The position numbers were made by a program, and so were the translations under genes. Of a stretch of 8,144 bases of DNA, positions 1-5,028 are shown piece after piece. Position 1 is the stretch's first letter. Every line of letters starts with the position of its first letter. Source of the stretch: an uncultured Clostridia bacterium (GTDB lineage Bacteria > Bacillota > Clostridia > Christensenellales > UBA1242); contig CANRMV010000043.1 in the NCBI GenBank assembly GCA_947631875.1, forward strand, positions 1-8,144, written 5' to 3'. Under the pieces are notes generated by a model. It was not told the DNA's origin, searched no databases, and saw only the letters and a program-made list of their open reading frames with translations.

Positions 1-47
1 ATAAAGGGGACAACAAACAGGAAGATGCAGAAGTTACAAAACAATGA
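1..47 (+). CDS. C-terminal tail of an unidentified protein (partial)
   Basis: The frame starting at base 3 is open from the window edge and reads KGDNKQEDAEVTKQ before a TGA stop at 45-47. The peptide is hydrophilic and charged, as expected for a protein C-terminus. The stop lies only a few bases before a terminator hairpin on the same strand (51-77), which supports a gene ending here. The other two frames read into or through the terminator, so they are less likely. Too little is visible to assign a family. Its function is unknown, and its identity as a gene is an inference from position. Confidence 0.45.
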   Translation, partial: KGDNKQEDAEVTKQ

Positions 48-50
48 TAA

Positions 51-77
51 AAAGCGTCAATAAAATGACGTTTTTTT
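51..77. terminator. Bidirectional intrinsic terminator between convergent genes
   Basis: A stem CGTCA (55-59) / TGACG (66-70) with a 6-nt loop is extended by A-T pairs to 51-54 / 71-74 (one G-T). It is followed on the + strand by a run of seven T at 71-77. Read on the - strand, the same stem is followed by CTTTTT. It therefore can end both the partial + strand gene (stop at 47) and the - strand acetyltransferase gene (stop at 88-90). Confidence 0.75.
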
Positions 78-87
78 ATTATATTTA

Positions 88-708
88 TTAATTTTTTCTA
101 TTTTTTTGCAATTTTTTAATGAAATTGTAATTTTCTTTGTTTTTTCGTCTCTCTCTGCTAATAACAAAATCACCCTTCTTTGTGTTCTTTGTGACAGTTG
201 TGCCAGCACAAATATAGGTGTCGTTTTCAATGGTGACAGGAGCAACAATATTGCAGTTGCACCCAATAAAAACATTGTTTCCAATTTTTGAGCGATGCTT
301 GTTCACTCCATCATAGTTTGCAAAAACAACTCCGCAGCCAACATTCACATTTTCGCCTAAATCTGCATCGCCCACATATGAAAGGTGAGCCATTTTGCAA
401 CCATTTGAAATTGTTGCATTTTTAAGTTCAACAAAAGCGCCAATTTTCACATTGTTGCCAACAATACAATCCGCTCGCACATTTGCAAATGGGCCAACAT
501 GGCAATTTTTTCCAAAGTTAGAGGCAACAATTTTGGAGTTCTCAATTTCGCAACCTTCCCCCAAAACGCTGTCTTCAATTTTTGTTCCCGCTCTTAGAAT
601 GCAGTGGTCGCCAATAAAACTTTCGCCAAGCACTTGAACGCCATCTTCAATCACAACGCCTTTACCAATGACGGAGTGTTTATCAATAAAAACATTTTTA
701 TTTTTCAT
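88..708 (-). CDS. Stand-alone GlmU-type acetyltransferase domain (left-handed beta-helix)
   Basis: Predicted 206-aa hexapeptide-repeat protein matching only the C-terminal half of GlmU, the enzyme that acetylates glucosamine-1-phosphate with acetyl-CoA on the way to UDP-GlcNAc. The isoleucine/valine-rich hexapeptide coils run from about residue 5 to 180. Residues equivalent to E. coli GlmU R333, K351, H363 (catalytic base), Y366, N377, N386, K392 and R440 are R78, K96, H108, Y111, N122, N131, K137 and R185. All share a constant offset of 255, so the alignment is gapless across the active site. The C-terminus is a short basic tail. The N-terminal uridyltransferase domain (about 250 residues) is absent, and nothing upstream encodes it; the neighbour is a divergent unrelated gene. 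The start at 708 is chosen because it falls at the domain boundary. It lacks a good ribosome binding site (upstream CATATATCCTACT), so the start is uncertain and the transcript may be nearly leaderless. An in-frame ATG at 801 would add a hydrophobic N-terminus. The fold is near certain; the substrate is inferred. Confidence 0.85.
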   Translation of the reverse strand: MKNKNVFIDKHSVIGKGVVIEDGVQVLGESFIGDHCILRAGTKIEDSVLGEGCEIENSKIVASNFGKNCHVGPFANVRADCIVGNNVKIGAFVELKNATISNGCKMAHLSYVGDADLGENVNVGCGVVFANYDGVNKHRSKIGNNVFIGCNCNIVAPVTIENDTYICAGTTVTKNTKKGDFVISRERRKNKENYNFIKKLQKNRKN

Positions 709-786
709 AGTAGGATATATGAAAGTTAAGACAAAAATGATTAAACAAATTAAAACCAATTTCGACAAGAACAGATAAGTTATTCT

Positions 787-815
787 TTGAAAAGCGGACA
801 TCCGTTTTGTATAAT
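787..815 (+). promoter_or_regulatory. Sigma-A-type promoter of the 837-1154 gene
   Basis: TTGAAA (787-792), a 17-bp spacer and TATAAT (810-815) form a near-consensus vegetative promoter. The expected transcription start near 822 gives a leader of about 15 nt that carries the ribosome binding site. The spacer holds a small inverted repeat, CGGA-CA-TCCG (795-804), which could be a regulator site. Confidence 0.8.
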
Positions 816-836
816 TTGCTTGTTGGAGGTGAAAAA

Positions 837-1154
837 ATGAGAAACGATATGTTAAGAAACTTTGCGCAGCGTGCGAAGAGAAGGTTGGTTGGAAAAGAAA
901 ATGTGCCAACAATGAAAATTAAAGTTATATCTAATGATGATGAAGAATTTAGAAATAAGGTTGAGGATTTACTTTCACGAGACGAAGTTATTTCCAATCC
1001 AATGCATTACTTAATTGACGACAAAATTTTTTCAAACATGAACGAAATTGAGAGGGAACGATATCTTCTTTCCACCCTTGACAAATTTTCGAGGTTTCGC
1101 GAACAAATTGAAAATGCCGAACACGCTTCTTCGTATAATAAATTTTGCATGTGA
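837..1154 (+). CDS. Small protein of unknown function (105 aa)
   Basis: I do not recognise the family. The start at 837 is set by a strong GGAGG (825-829) 7 nt upstream and by the promoter, whose -10 box at 810-815 lies across an upstream in-frame ATG at 807. The 105-residue product is soluble and charged, with no membrane segment or signal peptide. Residues 1-21 are strongly basic and could form an amphipathic helix. Residues 30-50 are acidic (NDDEEF and a following EDLLSRDE). Residues 54-92 (from NPMHYLIDDKIF to RFREQIEN) look like two helices around a turn. The reading frame is well supported because promoter, ribosome binding site, stop and terminator are all in place. The gene is a single transcription unit, divergent from the GlmU-type gene. 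No function can be inferred from context. Confidence 0.8.
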   Translation: MRNDMLRNFAQRAKRRLVGKENVPTMKIKVISNDDEEFRNKVEDLLSRDEVISNPMHYLIDDKIFSNMNEIERERYLLSTLDKFSRFREQIENAEHASSYNKFCM

Positions 1155-1171
1155 AAGATATGAGATGACAG

Positions 1172-1199
1172 TCTGCGGAAATTGTGCCGCAGATTTTTT
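1172..1199 (+). terminator. Intrinsic terminator of the 837-1154 gene
   Basis: A perfect 7-bp GC-containing stem, TCTGCGG (1172-1178) / CCGCAGA (1187-1193), with an 8-nt loop is followed by six T. It starts 17 nt after the TGA stop at 1152-1154. Confidence 0.9.
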
Positions 1200-1338
1200 A
1201 TTGTTAAAAATTAAAAGTGTTGTTGATGAAATTTTGTAAATATATCAAAAAAAAGATAATTTTTGACGCAAAACGAGCGTTTTTATTAAAAAATACAAAA
1301 AAATTTGTGAAAAACAAGCCAATGTGAGTGAAAGTGTC

Positions 1339-1366
1339 GTGACTTTTGCCAAAAATGTTGTATAAT
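1339..1366 (+). promoter_or_regulatory. Promoter of the XRE-type regulator gene, with a possible operator
   Basis: TATAAT at 1361-1366 is a perfect -10 box. GTGACT at 1339-1344, 16 bp upstream, is a partial -35 box (4 of 6). An interrupted inverted repeat, AAAGT (1331-1335) / ACTTT (1342-1346), overlaps that -35, as autoregulatory operators of XRE proteins often do. The leader would be about 15 nt long. The -10 is clear; the operator role is an inference. Confidence 0.65.
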
Positions 1367-1388
1367 GAAAATGTCAAAAGGAGTGCAA

Positions 1389-1895
1389 ATGAAGTTTTCG
1401 GAAAAACTAAAAAAGTTGAGAGCAAAAAACAATCTAACGCAAGATGACCTTGCTGACAAAATTTTTGTCACACGAACAGCAATTTCAAAATGGGAAACGG
1501 ATAACGGCTATCCAAGCATTGAAAGTTTGAAATTGCTTGCAAAAATTTTTGGAACAACAGTTGACGAACTCATAAGTGAGGAGGACATTCAAAACAAATC
1601 TAATTTGGAGGAGAGAAACAGCAAGATAAATCACATACTAGCACTTGTTGGACTTGCTGTTGCAGTTGCGTTCAGCGTTGGAATGATTTTCGTTAAAAAC
1701 GACATTGTCCAAAATTTATTTATTGCCTTAGGAATTGCTGGGGCGGCAATTTATTTGACTTTCACCGAACTTTCTTTGACGCTCTATCGCGACAAATTCT
1801 TGACAAAAAAGCAAAGGATATATTTTAAGTCACGAGAAATTTTGGGTGCGCTGCTGCTTTGCCTAGTGCTTTCGGTGGCAGTTGCCGTGAAATAA
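1389..1895 (+). CDS. Membrane-anchored XRE/HTH_3-type transcriptional regulator
   Basis: A 168-aa protein. Residues 4-62 form an XRE (Cro/C1-type) helix-turn-helix: LKKLRAKNNLTQDDLADKI, then the recognition helix VTRTAISKWETD and the typical YPSIESLKLLAKIFGTTVDEL tail. After a polar linker (63-80) there are three hydrophobic segments at about 82-102, 106-128 and 150-167, so the DNA-binding domain should sit at the inner face of the membrane. This HTH-plus-membrane layout is common in Bacillota, but its signals are mostly unknown. The start at 1389 is chosen because AAGGAG (1378-1383) sits 5 nt upstream. The in-frame ATG at 1365 overlaps the -10 box and cannot be in the mRNA. It may repress its own promoter and possibly the operon that starts 123 bp downstream, near the palindrome at 1955-1968; both are inferences. 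Confidence 0.88.
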   Translation: MKFSEKLKKLRAKNNLTQDDLADKIFVTRTAISKWETDNGYPSIESLKLLAKIFGTTVDELISEEDIQNKSNLEERNSKINHILALVGLAVAVAFSVGMIFVKNDIVQNLFIALGIAGAAIYLTFTELSLTLYRDKFLTKKQRIYFKSREILGALLLCLVLSVAVAVK

Positions 1896-1954
1896 TTTGG
1901 AGATGTTATTATTTTTCAATCACCCGGATTATTTCTAAAACGTAAAACTTGGTT

Positions 1955-1987
1955 ATAGAAATTTCTATTAAAGGAAATTTTTATAAT
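1955..1987 (+). promoter_or_regulatory. -10 box with a perfect palindrome in place of a -35
   Basis: A good -10 box TATAAT lies at 1982-1987, upstream of the 2019-3167 gene pair. At the positions where a -35 would be (about 1958-1965) there is no TTGACA-like hexamer. Instead there is a perfect 14-bp palindrome, ATAGAAATTTCTAT (1955-1968). This suggests a regulated promoter with a dimeric protein bound at or beside the -35. The palindrome is directly visible; the binding protein is unknown. Confidence 0.55.
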
Positions 1988-2018
1988 ATAAAAAAACAAA
2001 AAAAGGAGAACGAAAAAA

Positions 2019-2405
2019 ATGGGATACAATCTTAAAAAGTTAACAGAAGAATTGAAAGGAAAAGGGCTTGCAGATGATGGACTTGTTGGCTGGGGACAAA
2101 ACACAAATCCAATGGGAGGATTTTTGGGTGGCGCAATAGGCGGGGCGATTGCAGCGGCCTCAGCACCTATGCACACAATTTCTTGCAAAGGTGAAAAAAT
2201 TGTGATTATTCCTTTTTCCAACAAAGAGATAAAATACAGCGAAGGAATTATGATTGACAAAAGCAAAATTAAAAAAGCAAAGGTTTCGTCTGGGCTTTGG
2301 ACATCAAAATTAAAACTTGAAACCACTGACGGAAAGTCGCGCGCATATTCAATCACACAAGGCAAAGGCGATGTTAAAAAGATTTTGACAAAGTTGGGGT
2401 TTTGA
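2019..2405 (+). CDS. Small glycine-rich, beta-rich protein of unknown function (possible PH-like fold)
   Basis: A 128-aa product. The start is supported by AAGGAG (2003-2008), 10 nt upstream. Residues 1-30 are polar (an LKKLTEELKGKGLADDGLVG helix followed by GWGQNTNP). Residues 33-49 are a glycine/alanine-rich hydrophobic stretch (GGFLGGAIGGAIAAAS) that is short for a membrane span but could bind or insert into a membrane. Residues 52-128 alternate polar and hydrophobic residues as in a beta-barrel (TISCKGEKIVIIPF, KSKIKKAKVS, KLKLETTDGKSRAYSI) and end in a helix (DVKKILTKLGF). That order resembles small bacterial PH-like or GRAM-like domains, but I cannot confirm the family. No enzyme motif is visible. 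The next gene starts 30 nt downstream with no terminator between them, so the two are probably co-transcribed. Confidence 0.78.
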   Translation: MGYNLKKLTEELKGKGLADDGLVGWGQNTNPMGGFLGGAIGGAIAAASAPMHTISCKGEKIVIIPFSNKEIKYSEGIMIDKSKIKKAKVSSGLWTSKLKLETTDGKSRAYSITQGKGDVKKILTKLGF

Positions 2406-2435
2406 AAAATTTGCACAAAAGGAAAATGAAATTGA

Positions 2436-3167
2436 ATGGACAATTTAATTGAAAAAGTGGGAAAATTGATTGCCTTGTGGAAAGCAGGGAGTTTGGGTGG
2501 CGAAAGAATGCCTGAGGACAGCAATCCACATTTGGACAAGGGGAGTGAAGAAAATTTTGTTTATTTCACATTGCCAATGGCGTTGAATTATCAAAGAAAC
2601 TCTTACAAACTTTGGGAAGCGGCTCTGCAAACTTATATGGAGAGCAAAGAAGTTTTTGATGTGTTTAAAGTTTCAAATATGGACGATGAAATTTTAAAGC
2701 AAAAACTTACAAAACACAAACTTGCGCTTCAACCAAATAAGCAAACAATGATTTGGAAAACACTTTGTCAAACATTTGCCAACAAATTTAATGGAAGCGT
2801 TAAAAATTTGTTTTTGGAAAATGGAAACGACATAAAGAAAATCAAGGACTATATAACTGAAAACAAAAAATTGTTTCCATATTTGTCTGGCACAAAGATA
2901 ATGAATTATTGGCTTTATGTAATGACACAATATACAAACGCTCAATTTAAAAATCGACAAGAAATTTCGGTCGCACCAGACACACATGTTTTGCAAGCAA
3001 GTGTGAAGTTGGGAGTTATTAAACAAGAAGATTTGTCAAAAAGCAATATTAGAGAAATTGTGGCAGACAAATGGAAAAACATATTAAAGGGCACCAACAT
3101 TCAGCCAATAGACATTCACACACCTTTTTGGCTATGGAGCAGAAATGGTTTTAAAGTTGAAATTTAA
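2436..3167 (+). CDS. Putative HhH-GPD-superfamily (DNA glycosylase-like) protein
   Basis: A 243-aa soluble, helix-rich protein. Three features suggest the HhH-GPD fold of base-excision glycosylases. Residues 149-160 (YLSGTKIMNYWL) resemble the helix-hairpin-helix of EndoIII (LPGVGRKTANVVL), with K154 at the catalytic-lysine position. Residues 179-195 (VAPDTHVLQASVKLGVI) resemble VDTHVxRVxxRLG, with D182 as the catalytic aspartate. The end (PIDIHTPFWLWSRNGF) resembles the terminal (D)xxLWxxGR helix of the superfamily. The K-to-D spacing is 28 rather than EndoIII's 18, and there is no four-cysteine iron-sulfur motif. It could remove damaged bases, or be a relative acting on nucleosides, such as the queuosine salvage family of the same fold. 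The ribosome binding site AAAGGA (2418-2423) is 12 nt from the ATG. An ATG at 2426 is in another frame and stops at once. The gene lies 30 nt behind the preceding one and is likely in the same operon. Confidence 0.6.
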   Translation: MDNLIEKVGKLIALWKAGSLGGERMPEDSNPHLDKGSEENFVYFTLPMALNYQRNSYKLWEAALQTYMESKEVFDVFKVSNMDDEILKQKLTKHKLALQPNKQTMIWKTLCQTFANKFNGSVKNLFLENGNDIKKIKDYITENKKLFPYLSGTKIMNYWLYVMTQYTNAQFKNRQEISVAPDTHVLQASVKLGVIKQEDLSKSNIREIVADKWKNILKGTNIQPIDIHTPFWLWSRNGFKVEI

Positions 3168-3225
3168 TTTAAGGCTTGTTAACTTTCACATTTTTAATTA
3201 AATAATCGCAAATTAATAAAAAAAT

Positions 3226-3322
3226 AAAAATCAATAAAAAATAATTAAAAATATCAAAAAAACAGCAAAAAATGCTGTTTTTTATTAAAAAAATGATTTT
3301 TTTGAATTTTTTATTGATTTTT
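3226..3322. repeat. 17-bp A/T-only-biased inverted repeat flanking a terminator
   Basis: The arm at 3226-3242 (AAAAATCAATAAAAAAT) is the exact reverse complement of 3306-3322. The arms flank the terminator hairpin at 3257-3283 almost symmetrically. The surrounding spacer is A-rich on its left half and T-rich on its right half. The low sequence complexity makes a chance match more likely than its length suggests. Confidence 0.5.
3257..3283 (+). terminator. Intrinsic terminator of the 2019-3167 operon
   Basis: ACAGCA (3262-3267) / TGCTGT (3273-3278) with an AAAAA loop is extended by A-T pairs to an 11-bp stem (3257-3267 / 3273-3283) ending in a T run. It lies about 90 nt after the TAA stop at 3165-3167. 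On the - strand the stem is also followed by T residues, so it may act as a second stop for khpB transcripts. The rest of the 240-bp gap (3168-3407) is A/T-rich and shows no gene. Confidence 0.85.
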
Positions 3323-3385
3323 TTAATTTATTTATAATTTTTTTGTATTTTTTGATTGCAAATATTTTTGAATTTTTAAAAATAA

Positions 3386-3409
3386 AAAAAGAGGCGAAAA
3401 CCTCTTTTT
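3386..3409 (-). terminator. khpB: Intrinsic terminator of khpB/jag, overlapping its stop codon
   Basis: Read on the - strand: AAAAAGAGG, a 6-nt loop and CCTCTTTTT, a 9-bp stem (3386-3394 / 3401-3409), followed by further T. The TAA stop (3408-3410) lies in the base of the stem, so the terminator begins inside the gene. The + strand copy has a similar T run and could work in that direction too. Confidence 0.85.
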
Positions 3410-4283
3410 ATCTGTCATGATATTCTTTTGGGAAAACAATTAAATATCTTCGTGGCTCTTCACCTTTGGAAAGTGTTGTCACGCGGTCGTCTTCTTGAAG
3501 GGCGGTGTGGATGACTTTTCTTTCACTTGCATCCATAGGTTCAAATTTGTAATATCTTCCGCTCTTTGCAACCTTGTTTGCAATTCTTTTTGCAAGAGCA
3601 ACCAAACTTTCCTCGCGTTTTGCACGATAGTTTTCAACATCAAGCACAAAACGTTTTTTGTCATCATTTTTGCAAACCAAATTCATAAGGTGGGAGAGTG
3701 ACAACATGCAGTCACCATGATGCCCAATAAGGTCGTTTAGATTTTCGCCGCTGAGGCTGTATCTGACAAATTTTTCGTCCTCAGTTTTGTTAATTTCGCC
3801 TTCCAAATTAAGAGTCTTCAAAACACCTTGCAAAAATTCTTCGCCGGTGTATTTGCGTTGTTCCTCTGCTCTTTCTGGCCTTTCCTCTTCTGTTGCTTCC
3901 GCCTTGTTTTTTGCTGCTTTTTTCTCTGGCTTAACATATTCTTCATCAGCAACAATTCTAACTTTTGGCTTTGCTTTTTCTTCTGGCTCTTGTGCTTTCG
4001 CTGTTTGTTCGTTTTCAGTTTTTGCATTTTTTCTCTTTAAAAAGTTTTCTGCAAAATCCTCATCATTTTCTTTTTCTTCGCTGAGCGCTCTTCTTAAATC
4101 GGCTTTCTTTTCATATTTTTCAACAGCATCTGCCGAAATGGAAACAAGAACCCTTGCCTTTTTCAAAAATCCGCCTTCACTCAAAATTTTGATGTCAACA
4201 TCTTCTCTTGCTGCTTTTAATTCCAAGAGGGCGTTGTTGATTGCTTGTTCAATGTTTTTGCCAATTCCTTCACATTCTCGCAT
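3408..4283 (-). CDS. khpB: KhpB/Jag (EloR) RNA-binding protein
   Basis: A 291-aa protein with the three-part Jag layout. Residues 1-50 are the Jag_N domain (IEQAINNALLEL followed by SEGGFLKKARVLVSIS). Residues 51-145 are a charged linker rich in E, K, R and A, longer than in many relatives. Residues 147-220 are a type II KH domain with LIGHHGDCMLSLSHLMNLV as the RNA-binding loop (GHHG in place of the usual GRRG). Residues 221-290 are an R3H domain with R255-x3-H259. In other Bacillota, KhpB forms a dimer with KhpA, binds RNA and influences cell elongation and division. The start at 4283 is fixed by AAGGAGG (4290-4296), 6 nt upstream; the open frame extends to 4340 but that part is leader. In most Bacillota this gene follows rnpA and yidC, but here it stands alone, divergent from a guanylate kinase gene. 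The family call is secure. Confidence 0.93.
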   Translation of the reverse strand: MRECEGIGKNIEQAINNALLELKAAREDVDIKILSEGGFLKKARVLVSISADAVEKYEKKADLRRALSEEKENDEDFAENFLKRKNAKTENEQTAKAQEPEEKAKPKVRIVADEEYVKPEKKAAKNKAEATEEERPERAEEQRKYTGEEFLQGVLKTLNLEGEINKTEDEKFVRYSLSGENLNDLIGHHGDCMLSLSHLMNLVCKNDDKKRFVLDVENYRAKREESLVALAKRIANKVAKSGRYYKFEPMDASERKVIHTALQEDDRVTTLSKGEEPRRYLIVFPKEYHDR

Positions 4284-4306
4284 AATTTTCCTCCTTGTTA
4301 AATTTT

Positions 4307-4345
4307 GAGAGTGCTGATAAGGAAAACTAAGGGAATGCACTTCTC
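4307..4345 (-). other. Possible hairpin in the khpB leader RNA
   Basis: On the - strand GAGAAGTGC (from 4345 down to 4337) can pair with GCACTCTC (4314 down to 4307) with one bulged A and a 22-nt loop. With the proposed promoter the hairpin would sit at the very 5' end of the khpB transcript, just upstream of the ribosome binding site. It could stabilise the mRNA or be a control element; no known riboswitch is recognised. Confidence 0.35.
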
Positions 4346-4354
4346 GTATAAACT

Positions 4355-4383
4355 ACTTTAACACATTTTATAAAAAATCACAA
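4355..4383 (-). promoter_or_regulatory. Putative promoter of khpB
   Basis: On the - strand, TTGTGA (complement of 4378-4383), a 17-bp spacer and TAAAGT (complement of 4355-4360) form a plausible sigma-A promoter, each hexamer matching 4 of 6. Transcription would start near 4348, giving a leader of about 65 nt. Confidence 0.45.
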
Positions 4384-4429
4384 ACATTTTTGCGTTTTTT
4401 GTAAATTTTAAACTATTTTGTGAAAAAAT

Positions 4430-4458
4430 TTGTTATTTTTTTTGTTTTGTGTTAAAAT
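4430..4458 (+). promoter_or_regulatory. Sigma-A-type promoter of the guanylate kinase gene
   Basis: TTGTTA (4430-4435), a 17-bp spacer and TAAAAT (4453-4458) preceded by TGT (extended -10) form a strong promoter. The leader is about 18 nt and holds AAGGAG, 6 nt before the ATG at 4483. Confidence 0.75.
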
Positions 4459-4482
4459 GACCCCAAATAAAAGGAGAAAGAT

Positions 4483-5028
4483 ATGTTTGTTATTTTATCG
4501 GGCGTTTCTGGCTCTGGAAAAAACACAATTATAAATCATCTTCTGGCTGAAAAAGAAAACCGATTTCTTATTCAGTCTGTCACAACGCGTCCAAGAAGGG
4601 AAAGCGATAATGCTTATGAATTCATAACTGAGCAAGAGTTTGACCGTCGCGAAAAGAGAGGAGATTTTTTTGAAACGATACAGGCGCACACCTGCCGATA
4701 TGCAACCCAAAACAGCGAACTGCAAAAGGTGATTGACAATCCTCAAAATTTGTATATGAAAGATATTGATGTTGTTGGGGCGCAAAAGATTGTAAAATTT
4801 TTGAAAGGAAAAGTTAAGGTTTTGACAATTTTTCTTGATGTTGATGACGATGTGCTGTATAAAAGATTGATGGAGCGCGGCGAAACAGACGAGAAAGCCA
4901 AATTGCGCCTTTCACGCGGAAAAATGGAACGCGAATACATAAGTAAATATGACCTCGTCATAAAAAACGATGATATGGAAAAAACGCTGAGCATTATAAG
5001 AGAGAGATTAAAAAAAGAGGGGTTTTAA
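4483..5028 (+). CDS. gmk: Guanylate kinase (GMP kinase), variant P-loop
   Basis: A 181-aa protein of the guanylate kinase family, which transfers phosphate from ATP to GMP to give GDP. Visible parts: the P-loop GVSGSGKNT (7-15); the GMP-binding segment SVTTRPRR (S32, R36, R39, spaced as S34, R38 and R41 in yeast); Y45; E64 and Y73 (equivalent to yeast E69 and Y78); DIDVVGAQ (94-101); the lid and adenine region RLMERGETDEKAKLRLSRGKMERE (128-151); and SKYDLVIKNDD (154-164). The enzyme is slightly short (about 205 aa is usual), partly because the loop between R39 and Y45 lacks the GExNG segment. The residue after the Walker A lysine is Asn14 (codon AAC) instead of the usual Ser or Thr. Because this is a single gene outside the common yicC-gmk-rpoZ cluster, it could be a paralogue. 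The family is secure; full activity is not. Confidence 0.85.
   Translation: MFVILSGVSGSGKNTIINHLLAEKENRFLIQSVTTRPRRESDNAYEFITEQEFDRREKRGDFFETIQAHTCRYATQNSELQKVIDNPQNLYMKDIDVVGAQKIVKFLKGKVKVLTIFLDVDDDVLYKRLMERGETDEKAKLRLSRGKMEREYISKYDLVIKNDDMEKTLSIIRERLKKEGF

Noticed and set aside
807..836. Upstream start of the small 105-aa protein at 807
   Set aside because: It lies at the -10 box (810-815), upstream of the expected transcription start; GGAGG serves the ATG at 837.
709..836. Riboswitch or small RNA between the divergent genes
   Set aside because: The space is used by the + strand promoter and a short leader; no conserved fold was recognised.
1266..1284. Second terminator-like hairpin, ACGC/GCGT plus T run
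   Set aside because: The stem has only 4 bp and lies 70 nt beyond a strong terminator; it may be a backup but is too weak to list.
1365..1388. Upstream start of the XRE regulator at 1365
   Set aside because: That ATG overlaps the -10 box (1361-1366), while AAGGAG is correctly placed for the ATG at 1389.
1890..1914. Possible terminator after the XRE gene (AAATAAT / ATTATTT)
   Set aside because: The stem is all A/T with an 11-nt loop and is unlikely to be stable enough; the gene may read through into the next operon.
1916..2539. Open frame of about 207 codons antisense to the 2019-2405 gene
   Set aside because: It is low in charge and rich in P, F and S, typical of an antisense shadow, and it runs against two well-supported + strand starts.
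3180..3390. CRISPR-like or tandem repeats in the A/T-rich spacer
   Set aside because: The similar TTGATTTTTTT blocks are irregularly spaced and low in complexity, with no unique spacers between them.
3787..4308. Long open frame antisense to khpB
   Set aside because: It is rich in S, F and L as expected for the shadow of a K/E-rich coding strand, has no ribosome binding site and matches nothing.
4284..4340. N-terminal extension of khpB (in-frame ATG at 4340)
   Set aside because: The strong AAGGAGG at 4290-4296 and the Jag_N domain start both point to 4283; the extra 19 codons are leader.
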